64,000 bases of DNA from Areca catechu (lineage: Eukaryota; Streptophyta; Magnoliopsida; Arecales; Arecaceae), in contig JAHSVC010000034.1 of the NCBI GenBank assembly GCA_021397845.1, positions 4,549,213-4,613,212 on the forward strand. The letters run 5' to 3'. The notes beneath the pieces were generated by a model that saw only the letters and a list, made by a program, of their open reading frames with translations, ran no database searches and was not told the DNA's origin. The first letter of the stretch is position 1, and each line of letters opens with the position of its first letter. Both the position numbers and the translations under genes were made by a program. This document shows, piece after piece, positions 25,749-36,856 of this stretch.

Positions 25749-26725
25749 TGAAAGCATGCTAAAACTAGTCATAAAAAAAAACTAGCCATGGAAGCATAAC
25801 TATGAAAAGCTAGTCACATGGACTTTCTATGATTCCAAGCTCTTGATCAGGTCAAGTCTCTTTTATGTGTGACCTCTCAGGTTCTAATCTATCCGGTAAT
25901 GAGAAATATTATGATCCCTATCATAATATCATCATAACTCTTTCAATGGACTAAAACTATTTTGGCTTAATCTTAAAAGGATCATTGATCCAAAAATTAT
26001 CCTAGTGAGTTCTCACAATCTACTAGTAATATCTAGAAGTATAAAGTGATGACCTAATAGATCAGAAAGATGAACTCCTAGGTATGTTATTGTGTGATTA
26101 AGTTTCTCTATCAAAAGTCTTGTTAGGATACAGGTCATAAAAACTCGACAATCCTATGTATCCATCATATGCTAGATTGATTAGTCTGAGTTCAATCATG
26201 ATTCCCATAAAAACTTCTTTTTATTATCATGCTACAATGATCATAGATTTAAGGACTTAGCTTATTAGGTCACATAGGATTATACCTGAACTACTAAGGC
26301 TGATAGTTCCCTATATGTGTGCTTCCTACTACAGTGAACCTATCATAGCCAATAAATACTAAGATTCCAAATGGTTAGGGACCATGTTTATGTGCTATCA
26401 AATTATAGTAACCCCATTATGAGTAGCTGAGGCTCTAGTGTCTGTACACTGTAGACTCAAGACTTGTCTATTCAAAGGAAAGTGATATGTACATCGATCT
26501 GATGGATCAATCACTGTCTCCATGATGGTCCATGACCGGGAGCATTTAGGAGGACACTGTCTTAAATTCTTAATTCTTGAGAATATATATCATCATTCAT
26601 AGACACATCATAAATGATGGAAAAGTAAAATGCCCAATTTATTAATTGAATGAATTAAGTATAAATATGTCATACAAAAGGTACATATGTCATACCAACT
26701 TGGCTTTTAAGATATACATCTAATA
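25749..26725 (-). repeat. C3 3' LTR
   Basis: On the + strand it ends GATATACATCTAATA, the counterpart of ..CATCCAACA in C2. 25835-26725 aligns with 23375-24448 of C2. The outer part is shorter than in C2, so the boundary at 25749 (TGAAAGC) is tentative. Confidence 0.65.
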
Positions 26726-28586
26726 ATCTCCCACTTGCACTAAAACTAATTGGCTAAGTACCTAAGCCCCATCTTCTCAAGATGGACTTCAGTCTTTTGC
26801 TTGCTCAACTGTTTCATCAGTGGATCTGCCATGTTGTTCATAGAGTTTAATCTTTGTACCTTGATATACTTTTCAAGATAATCACGTATAATATGGAAGC
26901 ATCGTTCGATATGCTTGGACTTCTGGTGAGACCTAGGCTCCTCCTTAGCCAGGGCTATGGCATCGTTGTTGTCACAGCATGGGAAATGGCACCTGATTGC
27001 ATGACTTAGAGCTTCATAATAAACTTGTACCAGAGAGCTTCCTTTGTAGTTTTAGAGGTGGTGATGTACTCAGCTTTCATGATAAAATTAGCAATGACAG
27101 GTTGCTTGAAACTTTTCCAGCTAGTGAAACACCATTACAAAGGAACACACATCTGATATAGACTTTCTATCATCAGGACATATATAAAGTTTGAATCAGT
27201 GTATCCCTCTACTACAACTCGGAACTTTTTTCAAAGATCAAGAACAAATTCTTAGTTCTTCTTAAATACTTAAGAATATTTTTTACAGTAGTCCAATGCT
27301 TTTCATCTAGATTCGACTGATACCTGCTCGTGACACTCACCGTAAGGGTAATATCAGGTCGAGTACACAACATCGCATACATGAAGCTCCCAATTATCAA
27401 AGCATATGGGATCTTACTCATGCATTGTATCTTCTCAGGTGTGCTAGAATATATCTTCTTGAGAGATTGATGCCATGCCAAGGGATTATAATTTCTTTTT
27501 AGAGTTCTCCATACTAAACCTTTTCAGCACTTCCTTTATGTATATTTTTTTATGAAAGGCCAAGCATCCTATTTAATTTATTTCTATAGACCTTAATTTC
27601 TAAAATGTAAGTTGCTTTACCTAGGTCTTTCATAAAAATTCTTTAGATAACTAACTTTTAACTAAAGTTAACATGCGAATATCATTCCTGATTAGGAGGA
27701 TGTTATCCACATATAATATAAAGAATGTTACAGCCCTCTTACTGACTTTCTTGTATATACAAAGCTCATTCATTCTTGATGAAATCAAATGATTTAATTG
27801 TATTATAAAATGAGTATTCTAGCTTCGAGAAGCTTGCTTTAATCTATAAATTGATCTATGCTGCTTGCAGACTTTGTATCCTCATCCCTCTAGAAGTAAA
27901 ATCCAAAGTCTCTTCCATATAGATATCTTCCTTAAGATATCATTAAAGAATGTAGTTTCACATCCATTTATCATATTTTATTATCATGAAATGTTGTAAT
28001 GGCAAGCAAGGTACATATAGATTTCAGCATGGCTACTAGCAAAAGAGTATCTTGATAGTCAATGCTTTCGCATTGACTATACCCCTTCACCACCAACCTA
28101 GTTTTAAAGGTCTTTACTTTACCATCTACACCTATTTTTCTTTTGTAGATTCATTTATACCCAATGGATACTATACCCTCAGATGGATCCATAAGGACTA
28201 AACTTGGTTCGAGTGTATTGAGTTAATTTCTGACTTCATAGCACTTAGCCATTTTTCAGAGTTGATGTTTGACATTGCCTCATCATAGGTCTTAGGATCA
28301 ACTATTTGATCCTTGTATCCTACAAGAAATATTTTGTCTATATTCTTCATAAGTATCCTAAGTACCTTTCAGGAGGACAGGAGACTACTAAATCTACAAG
28401 GTGGTAGAGCAACTATATCTACTAGTTCATTGGTTCAACCTGATCTCTAGCTGATTACTCTTCAGAGACTTTCTCATCAAACTAAATTAACCTCCCACTA
28501 CCACCATCTTGAATAAATTATTTCTCTAAAATGTGGCATGCTTGCTCACAATCACATTATAATTCTCTGAAAAGTAAAAATAGTAC

Positions 28587-31500
28587 TGATACGGCCGTTA
28601 CGATGATGTGGCGTGTCTCAGATTTCGTCGGGCGTGATCCGAACCACGTGGATTTTTTCGGTTTAGAGCAGGAACGGTCCAGCAAGGTCGGATGTGGCTC
28701 CACCGCGGTCGAAGTCGAGGTCGGGCCGGGCCTTCTGCCCTTCGCCAGGTGGCGCCCGGACACGGGTCCACCTCGGTCGAAGTCGAGCGCTCCTCTGTCG
28801 CTCCGCCAGGTGTCCGCCCAGGAGGGGTCCACCTCGGCCGAGGCCGGCAGTCCCTTGCCCTCGCCGGGTGGCGCCCCGAGACGGTTCCCCCTAGCCGAGG
28901 TCGAGCTGGGCCTTCCTGCTCCTTCACCAGGTGGCGCCCGGATACGGGTCCACCTCGGCCGAAGTCGAGCGCTCCTCTGCCACTCCGCCAGGTGTCCGCC
29001 CAGGAGGGGTCCACCTCGGCCGAGGCCGGCGGGCCCCTTGCTCCCTCGCCAGGTGGCACCCGAGACGGTTCCACCTCGGCTGAGGTCGAGCCGGGCCTTC
29101 CTGTTCCTTCGCCAGGTGGCGCCCAGATGGGTCCACCTCGGTCGAAGTCGAGCGCTCCTCTGCCACTCCGCCAGGTGTCCTCCCAGGAGGGATCCACCTC
29201 AGTCGAGGCGGCGACCCCTTGCTCCCTCGTCGGGTGGCACCCGAGACGGTTCCACCTCGGCCGAGGTCGAGCCAGGCCTTCCTGCTCCTTCGCCAGGTGG
29301 CGACCGGACACGAGTCCACCTCGGTCAAAGTCGAGCGCTCCTCTGCCGCTCCGCTAGGTGTCCGCCCAGGAGGGGTCCACCTCGATCGAGGCCGGCGGCC
29401 CCTTGCTCCCTCGCCGGGTGGCGCCCTGAGACGGTTCCATCTCGGTCGAGGTCGAGCCGGGCCTTCCTACTCCTTCGCTAGGTGGCGCCCGGACACGGGT
29501 TCCACCTCGGTCGAAGTCGAGCGCTCCTATGCCGCTCCGCCAGGTGTCCGCCCAGGAGGGGTCCACCTCGGCCGAGGCCGGTGGCCCTTGCTCCCTCGTC
29601 GGGTGGCGCCCGAGACGGTTCCACCTCGGTCGAGGTCGAGCCGGGCCTTCCTGCTCCTTCGCCAGGTGGCGACCGGACACGAGTCCACCTCGACCGAAGT
29701 CGAGCGCTCCTCTACCGCTCCGCTAGGTGTCCGCCCAGGACGGGTCCACCTCAGCCGAGGCCGGCGGCCCCTTGCTCCCTCGCCGGGTGGTGCCCCGAGA
29801 CGGTTCCACCTCGGTCGAGGTCGAGCCGGGCCTTCCTGCTCCTTCGCCAGGTGGCGCGCCGGACATGGGTCCACCTCGGTCGAAGTCGAGCACTCCTCTG
29901 CCGCTCCACCAGGTGTCCACCCAGGAGGGGTCCACCTCGACCGAGGCCGGCGGCCCCTTGCTCCCTCGCCGGGTGGTTCCCAGAGACGATTCCACCTCGA
30001 CCGAGGTCGATCCGGGCCTTCCTGCTCCTTCGCCGGGTGGCGCCCAGACACGGGTCCACCTTGGTCAAAGTCGAGCGCTCCTCTGCCACTTCGCCAGGTG
30101 TCCACCTAGGAGGGGTCCATCTCGGTCGAGGCCGGCGGCCCCTTGCCCTTGCTGGGTGGCGCCCCGAGACGGTTCCACCTCAGCCGAGGTCGAGCTGGGC
30201 CATCCTGCTCCTTCGCCAGGTGGCGCCCGGACACGAGTCCACCTCGACCGAAGTCGAGCGCTCCTCTACCGCTCCGCCAGGTGTCCGCCCAGGAGGGGTC
30301 CACCTCGGTCGAGGTAGGCGGCCCCTTGCTCCCTCACGGGTGGCGCCCCGAGACAGTTCCACCTCGGTCGAGGTCGAGCTGGGCCTTCCTGCTCCTTCGC
30401 CAGGTGGCGCCCGGACACGGGTCCGCCTCGACCGAAGTCGAGCGCTCCTCTACTTCCGCTAGGTGTCCGCCCAGGGGGGGTCCACCTCGACCGAGGCCGG
30501 CGGCCCCTCGCTCCCTCGCCGGGTGGCGCCAGAGACGGTTCCATCTCGGCCGAGGTCGAGCTGGGCCTTCCTACTCCTTCGCCAGGTGGCGCCCGGACAC
30601 GGGTCCACCTCGGCCAAAATCGAGCGCCCCTCTACCGCTCCACCAGCTGTCCGCCCAGGAGGGGTCCACCTCGGCCGAGGCCGCAGCCCCTTGCTCCCTC
30701 GCCGGGTGGCGCCCAGTGATGGTTCCACCTCGGCCGAGGTCGAGCCGGGCCTTCCTGCTCCTTCACCAGGTGTCGCCCGGACATGGGTCCTTCTCGGCCG
30801 AAGTCGAGCGACCCTCTGTCGCTCCGCCAGGTGTCTGCCCAGGAGGGGTCCACCTCGGCCCAAGCCGGCGGCCCTGCATGGTGAGGCCGCCGGGAAGCAG
30901 GGGCACGAGTTTCGAGATCGCCACTCGGGCAGCACGCGCCGCACCTCGCTAGGATCGCCGGTACGGTCAGCAGTAATGCGCGAAACCTCGTTTACATCGG
31001 CCCGACGGGTTTCGCAGCCGAGAGGCGGAGTCCTGGCAGACAGGACTCGGTAACCGATGTTGACAATGCCTGGGAAGGAGAGCGCTCGCGCTCGACCCAA
31101 GGTCTGGCCGGTGTCCTCCCTCTACCCTTTTCTCGCTGGGCTCGGCAAGCAAGACAAGGAGGCCACCGGGTTCCTGGATCCACAGGGGAAAGGGGGGAAA
31201 GAGAGAGAGAGAGGGAGAGAAGAAGGTGAAAGCGAAGAGGGAGCCTCCCAAGGGCGGGAGGCCAGAGGCAGTGTGATGGGATAAAAGGATGGGAAGAGCG
31301 GATAACCAGGTAAGGGAAAAAAAGCTGGAAAAAGGAAAGGCACCAAGAGTGGGATCCAAGATCCCGAGAAGGGTCCCTTGGCGCAAGCTCGGTGAAGGAA
31401 CTCAGCCCAATTTTCACTCTTCAAAAGACCTCTTTGCTAAGAACGTCTCTGAGCCTGGGACTCCTTCGGAGGCCCACCTTAGAGATTCTGTTCCATCTCG

Positions 31501-31660
31501 CCGTTTTCTAACTTGACCGTCGGAGCTCCCTCGCCGGGATCCCCGGCCAGGATTTCTGACCTTGTTTTGCAGGATCAGGAGCTTGGGGACCTCGAGGCGA
31601 GACGGCCCGAGCTCGGTACCAGTTCTGAAGTTACAGGTCGCAGCGGCGGGATCGGCAACA
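28587..31660 (+). mobile_element. LTR-B: GC-rich solo LTR, 3074 bp (TSD AGTAC)
   Basis: It starts TGATACGG and ends GGATCGGCAACA, flanked by AGTAC at 28582-28586 and 31661-31665. Copia C3 sequence is continuous across the empty site. The right third resembles the G2 LTR in order: CCTCGTTT..CATCGG near 30990, AACTTGACCGTCGGAG near 31511, CTCGCCGGGATCCCCGGCC near 31530, TTGTTTTGCAGG near 31563. This indicates a related Tat-type gypsy family. The left two thirds is the array 28735-30880. No coding region, PBS or second LTR is present. A possible TATA element (GGATAAAAGG) is near 31278. Confidence 0.9.
28735..30880 (+). repeat. Higher-order tandem array, ~185-bp unit made of three ~62-bp monomers, about 12 copies
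   Basis: Unit starts (CGCCAGGTGGCGCCCGG or close) fall near 28740, 28922, 29108, 29290, 29474, 29659, 29846, 30032, 30217, 30398, 30579 and 30761. Each unit holds three related monomers beginning CCAGGTGGCGCCCGG, CCAGGTGTCCGCCCAGG and CCGGGTGGCGCCCCGAG. Each monomer has CCACCTCG about 20 bases in, followed by a YCGARGYCGAG-like core. Long open frames on both strands are a by-product of the repeat. Confidence 0.9.
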
Positions 31661-32875
31661 AGTACCTTATAGATTCTTTAGGATATGCTATGAAGCAAGC
31701 TTTCATAGATCTGGACTCTAATTTGTCTGTCATTAGTTTCTTGACATAGGCTGGACATTCTCAAATCTTAAGATGACCAAGACTTGCTTCTTACCATGCC
31801 ACATCTCATATAATGTGGTAGGAACGGAATTAGAGGGAATCCTATTTAAAATGTAAATTGAAGTTTGTAAGGCATATCCCTAAAGAAATATAGGTAGGTC
31901 AGTGAAGCTTATCATGGACCAGACCATATCCAATAGAATCCTATTTCTCCTTTTAGATACCTCGTTGAGTTAAGGTGTACAAAGGAGTCTATTGTGAGAC
32001 TATGTCATTATCCTTGAGGTAATCCAGAAACTCTTCACTAAGGTATTCTCCTCTTCAATTGATTGGAGAACATTAAAGAAATTTTATGTTTGCTTTTTTA
32101 TTTCATGTCTGAATTCCTTGAACTTTCTAAAGACTTCAAAATTGGTCTCATAAGAAACACATACCCATACTATGAGTAATCATTCATAAAGATGATGAAG
32201 TATTGAAAACCACTCCTGGCATGTACATCAAATGGTCTACACACATCAGTATATACCAGGGCAAGTAATTTAGTAGCCCTCTCTCCATATCCCACAACGG
32301 ATAACTTGATCATTTTTTCTTGAAGGCATGATTTACAAATTAGGTATGACTCAGATTAATTGAGTCTAGGATTCCATCCTTTCTAGTTTGTTAATCCCGT
32401 CCTCTCCAATATGACCAAGCCTAAGGTGCCACATATACTTTTAGTTTAGGTTATCTCTAGATCACTTATGTCCTATGGCATTCATTATTTGCTCGTTAAT
32501 GTTTATAGATGCATCAACATGCAAATGATATAGACTATCAATCAAGTAAGCTCTAATAATTAATTTATTTCTTAAATACACTGAACAAAAGTTTTTATTA
32601 AAAAGTAATTCATAACCTTCTTGTGCTTGCACGGAGAGAAAAATCAAATTTCTGCTAGCTAAGGTATATAATAACAATTTTTTAGAATTAAACTAAACTC
32701 TAATGGCAACGATAGAGGATATGCTCTAACAGTAATAGTAGCAACTTTTGCTCTATTATCGACATGCAGGATCATCTCTTCTTCCTCAACACTCTACTTC
32801 CTACTAGACCATGCATTGAAATATAGATGTGAGCACTTGAACCAGAGTCTAATACCCAAATAGAAGTAGAAGATA

Positions 32876-33360
32876 TTGTAACTATTGACATGGCCAATGA
32901 CTTGCAGTCCATTGGTGGCTTAGTTCCTCTACTTGGTTATCTTAAAAATTTTGAAGCTGGTATTTGAGCAATGGCTACCAAAGTTGTAACTATCATTGTG
33001 CAAAATAATCTTAGGAGTTAATAACTTGTGATGGAAGCTAGTGGACTAGAATCTCTCCTAGCAAATTCCACTTCAGATCTTGATGTAATGTCCGCACAAA
33101 AGCTCTTGGTGCATATCCTCTTTGATATGGAATAATAAGCTAGGAATTGCTACATATCATCATGCAAATGGTTATGCGGGACTTAGAGATGCATTGAGTT
33201 TAAAAAGTGTTAGATTCTAGAGAAAGGCTCTTAACCTAATTTAGTACCTATTACAAGAAAACATCTCAAATTGCAGTGTGGTCACGGAACTTGGATTTCT
33301 AAAGCTGATGGTGCATTTGGCCTTGAGTGATGTTTCGGATGTGCAAGAAGCTACCCTTAT
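32876..33360 (+). pseudogene. FES1-like fragment (Hsp70 nucleotide exchange factor, armadillo-type), captured host gene
   Basis: Fes1/HspBP1 proteins bind the cytosolic Hsp70 ATPase domain and release ADP; the plant form is important in heat tolerance. The + strand reads TIDMANDLQSIGGLVPLLGY, then KVVTIIVQNN, QLVMEASGLESLLANSTSDL, after a frameshift ANGYAGLRDALSLKSVRF, RKALNLI, and NCSVVTELGF..LMVHLALSD. These follow the armadillo region of plant FES1A in correct order with no intron, which suggests an RNA-derived copy. At least three in-frame stops and one frameshift are present, and both ends of the gene are missing. The left joint with C3 is abrupt at about 32875. Family assignment is from memory of the plant proteins, not from a search. 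Confidence 0.78.
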
Positions 33361-33712
33361 TATGCAAATTCTAGAGGATGAAGAACTAACTAATTTTGAT
33401 GTATCTTTGGAGATCAAGTGGCCAGGCGATATGTTTGGTGGGGATGATTCTTTTTGTACTTTGATAGTTAATAGGATTTTTGATACATCAATTGATTTAG
33501 AAGCTACTCCAAAATTCAAGCTATTAGAAAATTATATGTATAGAAATTTGATTCCATATATAGAAGCCAACCTTATGCAGATATTTGAGGCTTTACACTT
33601 GGAGGCATGTCAGTATGATCAAATTTTTGTTTTTGATTTTATTTATAAACAGGTAATGGTTGATGCTCACAGTTATTATAACCATAACTTGATATTCGTT
33701 AGGATAATCTAG
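33361..33712 (+). CDS. Unidentified open stretch continuing from the FES1 fragment
   Basis: The frame opening at 33278 stays open to 33712 (144 codons), running past the FES1 similarity for about 118 codons. The peptide contains DVSLEIKWPGDMFGGDDSF, TSIDLEATPKFKLLENYM, LIPYIEANLMQIFEALHLEA and KQVMVDAHSYYNH. I do not recognise it. It has ordinary protein-like composition, unlike the surrounding AT-rich DNA. It could be sequence from a second captured gene fused to FES1, or retroelement-derived. It is not preceded by its own recognisable promoter. Expression is not shown by anything here. Confidence 0.35.
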
Positions 33713-33980
33713 ATGCTTGAAGGAATTTCGATATTGTGATTGCGGAAATGGTGCCAAAAGAAAGATTTGGTGGACATTATTAGTTTTGATATATGCATCG
33801 AAAAGGATAAGCCAGTGGTAGAATTATTATTCAAGGCAATAAAAAAATTCTACTATTCAATTGTTGGTTTGACAAGTTACTACATGTTGCTGTTACTATG
33901 GCAATAATGGTGATGGCTATGATGGTGTATAATGACATTGACAAATTCAATATTGTTGGTATAGACTATGTAATGGGGGA
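33713..33980 (+). other. R1 3' internal region ending in a polypurine tract
   Basis: No recognised protein. AATGGGGGAG at 33971-33980 directly precedes the 3' LTR and is the likely plus-strand primer. Confidence 0.5.
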
Positions 33981-34426
33981 GTGTTGAGCTTTATTACCAA
34001 GTTCCATTTCAATTAGAACCTTAATTTTAGTCGGTCATTAGTTTTGATGTCTTTAGAACTTTACTTAATTATGTCTTATGTGTCCTATTCTAAATAGATC
34101 TTTAATTCTGTAGTTACTTTGTTTGGTCTAGGATTTGTTTCTTAGTAGATCTTAATATTTTAGTTTAGAAAATAGTCTAACACCCATCCATAATCCATAA
34201 AACTCTATTTAAAGAATCTATAGTGTCTCCTTTGTGTGAGGGAAAGAGTAGAAGTGTGGAAAATTTTGTGAAAGAGAGAGGGGCTAGAGGGTGTTTTGGT
34301 GAGGCATGAGGGTATCTTTTATATGATGCAATTTCTCTGATAAAGATTATATGCTTCTTCTATTTTTTTCTTTCAATATTTTGTTTTACATTCTTTTTTG
34401 ATATTTATTTGGATTTTAGATCAACA
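33981..34426 (+). repeat. R1 3' LTR, 446 bp
   Basis: Starts TGTTGAGC and ends TAGATCAACA, with 6-bp matching ends (TGTTGA/TCAACA). Its first 110 bp are duplicated at 25627. Confidence 0.75.
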
Positions 34427-34578
34427 CATCATTCTACTTCAGGCTATGTACCATTCCACATGATCAACCACTCACATTCCTCACCAAATTTCTAAGTGAT
34501 GGAGGTATTGAGGAGTCTTGTTGCAAAGTTAGGTGGGGGTGTCAGGGAGAATACTACCTATCAAGGTGTACGTTCTTA

Positions 34579-34595
34579 GGTTGCATTTGGTAGAT
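34579..34595 (+). repeat. Harbinger left TIR
   Basis: GGTTGCATTTGGTAGAT; 15 of 17 bases match the inverted right end. TSD TTA precedes it. Confidence 0.92.
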
Positions 34596-35490
34596 CACCA
34601 GGCAATCCTGAATGGTAATGTGGATTATCTGTAAAATAGATTATCACTGGATAGATTGTCAGTAATGCTGATTAATGTATTTGGTATACATAGGTAATGT
34701 TGCAGTAAGATTGATTACTGTGTTTGCTATGACAAACAGATTACCAGTAATGTTACATCAAATTCTCAAAATATCCTTAAGTCAAATATATTAAAATCAT
34801 ATACTATTACATATTTGACTTGAAAAAACTTGTATTTATAAATGACAACACTTAATTCTCATGATCCTCAAATTAAAAAATGATACTCTACATATAACAA
34901 GTGGATCTTTTCCATATCACGTGATCATAAATTAAAATGTATTTCATTCTACCAATCATGGTACAACAGTGACATACATAATAAAAATTTACGATATACA
35001 ATCCAATAACAAACTGAACAGTAACATAATATAAACAATTCAATAATAATCTGAATAGTAATATAATATAAATATCATCTTTCAAAATTTTAAAATACTT
35101 CCAACTATCTCATCAAAAAGTATTTGTAGTTTGTTAAAACATCTACACAACACAAAAGTTAGTATGTTCAAATCTAAAACTACTATAAAATTATGCGCTA
35201 ACTAACCAAATGTTCAGACCCAACTATCATAGATAAATAACCAAACAACCAGCATCCACAATAATCACAACTGCCAACATAGATGTCCTAACTAGGACTC
35301 AAATCAAGGACATCCAATACATGATGTTTTTTCAACCTCTGAGGTGTGAAAAGAAGTAAGTCGGACTTGCACTATCACGAGCAATTATCAATCCAGCATT
35401 AACCATCAATGACTCATGGAACCCCAAATCTTCAATTTCTGCTATTGCCTCATAAACCTTCTTCTTCATGTCTTGATCATTTGCAAGAAA

Positions 35491-36026
35491 CTAGAAACAA
35501 TCTACCAACTTATTAATACCTTTACTTAAACTTTGACACCTTACTTCAAGATTATTTATAGTTTTAATTAAAGTGCTTGTAAGAGCAACATCTTCCTCAT
35601 TAGAAGCCTTTCTTTTTCTTGATCTTGATGAAGAAACACTTTGCTGAACATGACTAGTAGGAGTTTGGGGAATGGAGTTGTAACTCTCAAATTTGGTAGG
35701 ATCTATAAACTGGACCTCCTCTTTACTATTCATTGCTTCTGTAAGGATTTTATTGGCCGTGTTTGCAGGATCCTTAGCCCTCTGACCTGTTGCACAATCT
35801 TTTCCAAATATGATTAAGAGTTCCTCTAAGTATAAGAATGGCTTATTCCGAAGACCAGATGCTTGAGGATGACTCTATCATAATGAACTAATATAAATTG
35901 AGCAAACTACACCTAAAGCAAAAAAATTAAATAACAATGAAAAATTAATTAATATATTGTGCATTTATCTTAATCCAATTGTCCCATACATCTTGATCAC
36001 AAGTAATACATTTCCTTGTATCATCC
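35491..36026 (-). pseudogene. Harbinger SANT/Myb-like protein, C-terminal half
   Basis: In PIF/Harbinger elements this partner protein binds DNA and the transposase and helps bring it to the ends. The minus strand reads DDTRKCITCDQDVWDNWIK from 36026, the last part of a plant SANT-like (L10-interacting MYB type) domain. After a likely short intron (about 35850-35945) comes RNKPFLYLEELLIIFGKDCA, then a Ser/Arg/Lys-rich segment (SSSRSRKRKA near 35630), a leucine-containing helix and the end at 35491. G2 is inserted directly before the first residue given. Confidence 0.8.
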
Positions 36027-36845
36027 TGATATGGCAAGATAGCTGACGTTGAGTACACCTCGGATCCAACTGGCAGCCAAATAGGCAAATAGCACCGCGT
36101 CGTGTTTCTTTCAAGCTCCTCTGCCAGGTGCCCCACCAACGGTCGTGCCCACCTCGACCGAGCTCGGCACCTCTGCTCCTTCGCCAGGTGGCTCCCTAAG
36201 GTTTGAGCCCACCTAGATCGGAGTCGAGCCCTGCTCCGCTCCTTCGCCAGGTGGCTCCTTAAGGTCGATCCCACCTCGGTCGAAGTCGAGCCCTCCTCCG
36301 CTCCTTCGCTAGGTGGCTCCCCAAGGGTCGAGCCCACCTCGAGCGGAGGAGGTCCGGAGTCAAGACCTCCTCCGCTCCTTCGCCAGGTGGCTCCCCAAGG
36401 GTCGAGCCCACCTCGAGCGGAGTCGAGACCTCCTCCGCTCCTTCGCCAAGTGGCTCCCAAGGGTCGAGCCCACCTCGACCGGAATCGAGCCCTCATCTAC
36501 TCCTTCGCCAAGTGGCTCCCCAAGGATCGAGCCTACCTTGACCAGAGTCGAGCCCTCCTCTTCTCCTTCGCCAGGTGGCTCCCCAAGGGTCGAGCCCACC
36601 CGGCCGGAGCCGAGTCGAGCCCTCCTCCGCTCCTTCGCCAGGTGGCTCCCCAAGGATCAAGCCCATCTCGGCCAGAGTCGAGCCCTCCTCCGCTCCTTCA
36701 CTAGGTGGCTCCCCAAGGGTCGAGCTCACCCCGGTCGAAGTCGAGCCCTCTCTTTGGAAGCATCAGGAAGAACGAAGGCACCAGCCCTAAGACCGTTGCT
36801 GAAGCCGGCGCGCACAGTGCGGCCCGCCCAGTATGGTTCCCCAAA

Positions 36846-36856
36846 TCTATAAAGGT
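36846..36856 (+). promoter_or_regulatory. Candidate TATA box in the G2 5' LTR
   Basis: CTATAAAGG lies just downstream of the repeat array. The matching 3' LTR site (CTGTAACG, 47660) has decayed. The assignment rests on sequence and position only. Confidence 0.35.

Larger units (their letters stand above)
25749..32874 (-). mobile_element. C3: truncated Ty1/copia element related to C2, minus strand
   Basis: The left side is a 3' LTR (25749-26725) followed by a purine tract (minus strand CAAGTGGGAGAT). Minus-strand RNase H, RT, integrase and pre-integrase segments follow, and the homology with C2 breaks off at about 32874, within the protease region. Gag, PBS and the 5' LTR are missing. LTR-B (28587-31660) interrupts the region between RT and integrase with a clean TSD. 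C3 and C2 share both LTR and pol sequence and belong to the same family or sister families. Confidence 0.82.
26726..32874 (-). pseudogene. C3 copia pol remnant, split by LTR-B
   Basis: RNase H at the left end (minus strand MADPLMKQ near 26830). RT 27212-28330: the open block 27481-27212 contains SKIPYALIIGSFMYAMLCTR and PDITLTVSVTSRYQ, typical of the copia RT end and connection. The integrase/RT joint is split by LTR-B at 28587-31660. Integrase resumes at 31666. The pre-integrase block 32677-32462 contains RNLIFLSVQ, LIDSLYHLHVD, and just beyond it WHLRLGHIG near 32425 in another frame (the HHCC region). Frameshifts and stops make it non-functional. Confidence 0.85.
25627..34426 (+). mobile_element. 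R1: small-LTR retroelement carrying host-gene sequence, disrupted by C3
   Basis: A 446-bp LTR (33981-34426) starts TGTTGA and ends TCAACA, and is preceded by a purine tract (AATGGGGGAG, 33971-33980), so it is a 3' LTR in + orientation. Its first ~110 bp are repeated at 25627-25738, the expected start of a 5' LTR. Between them lie C3 and then host-derived coding sequence (FES1, 32876-33360). I infer that C3 inserted in the 5' LTR and that a later deletion removed the right end of C3 together with the rest of the 5' LTR and the 5' internal region. No TSD is visible (GATCT against CATCA). The alternative is two unrelated LTR fragments flanking a processed pseudogene. Confidence 0.5.

Noticed and set aside
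28531..31053. Long overlapping ORFs (up to 326 codons) on both strands
   Set aside because: They are translations of the GC-rich array in LTR-B. All frames are open, the peptides are simple repeats, and no start context or domain exists.
30967..31417. Minus-strand ORFs of 100-141 codons
   Set aside because: Unique part of LTR-B, CT-rich low-complexity peptide, no domain; a TSD-bounded solo LTR explains the region.
36313..36852. 179-codon ORF and its opposite-strand partners, and the similar ORFs at 47222-47821
   Set aside because: They lie in the repeat arrays of the G2 LTRs and occur in parallel in both LTRs. The minus-strand ORF 36496-35945 only becomes meaningful after 36026, where the SANT domain starts.
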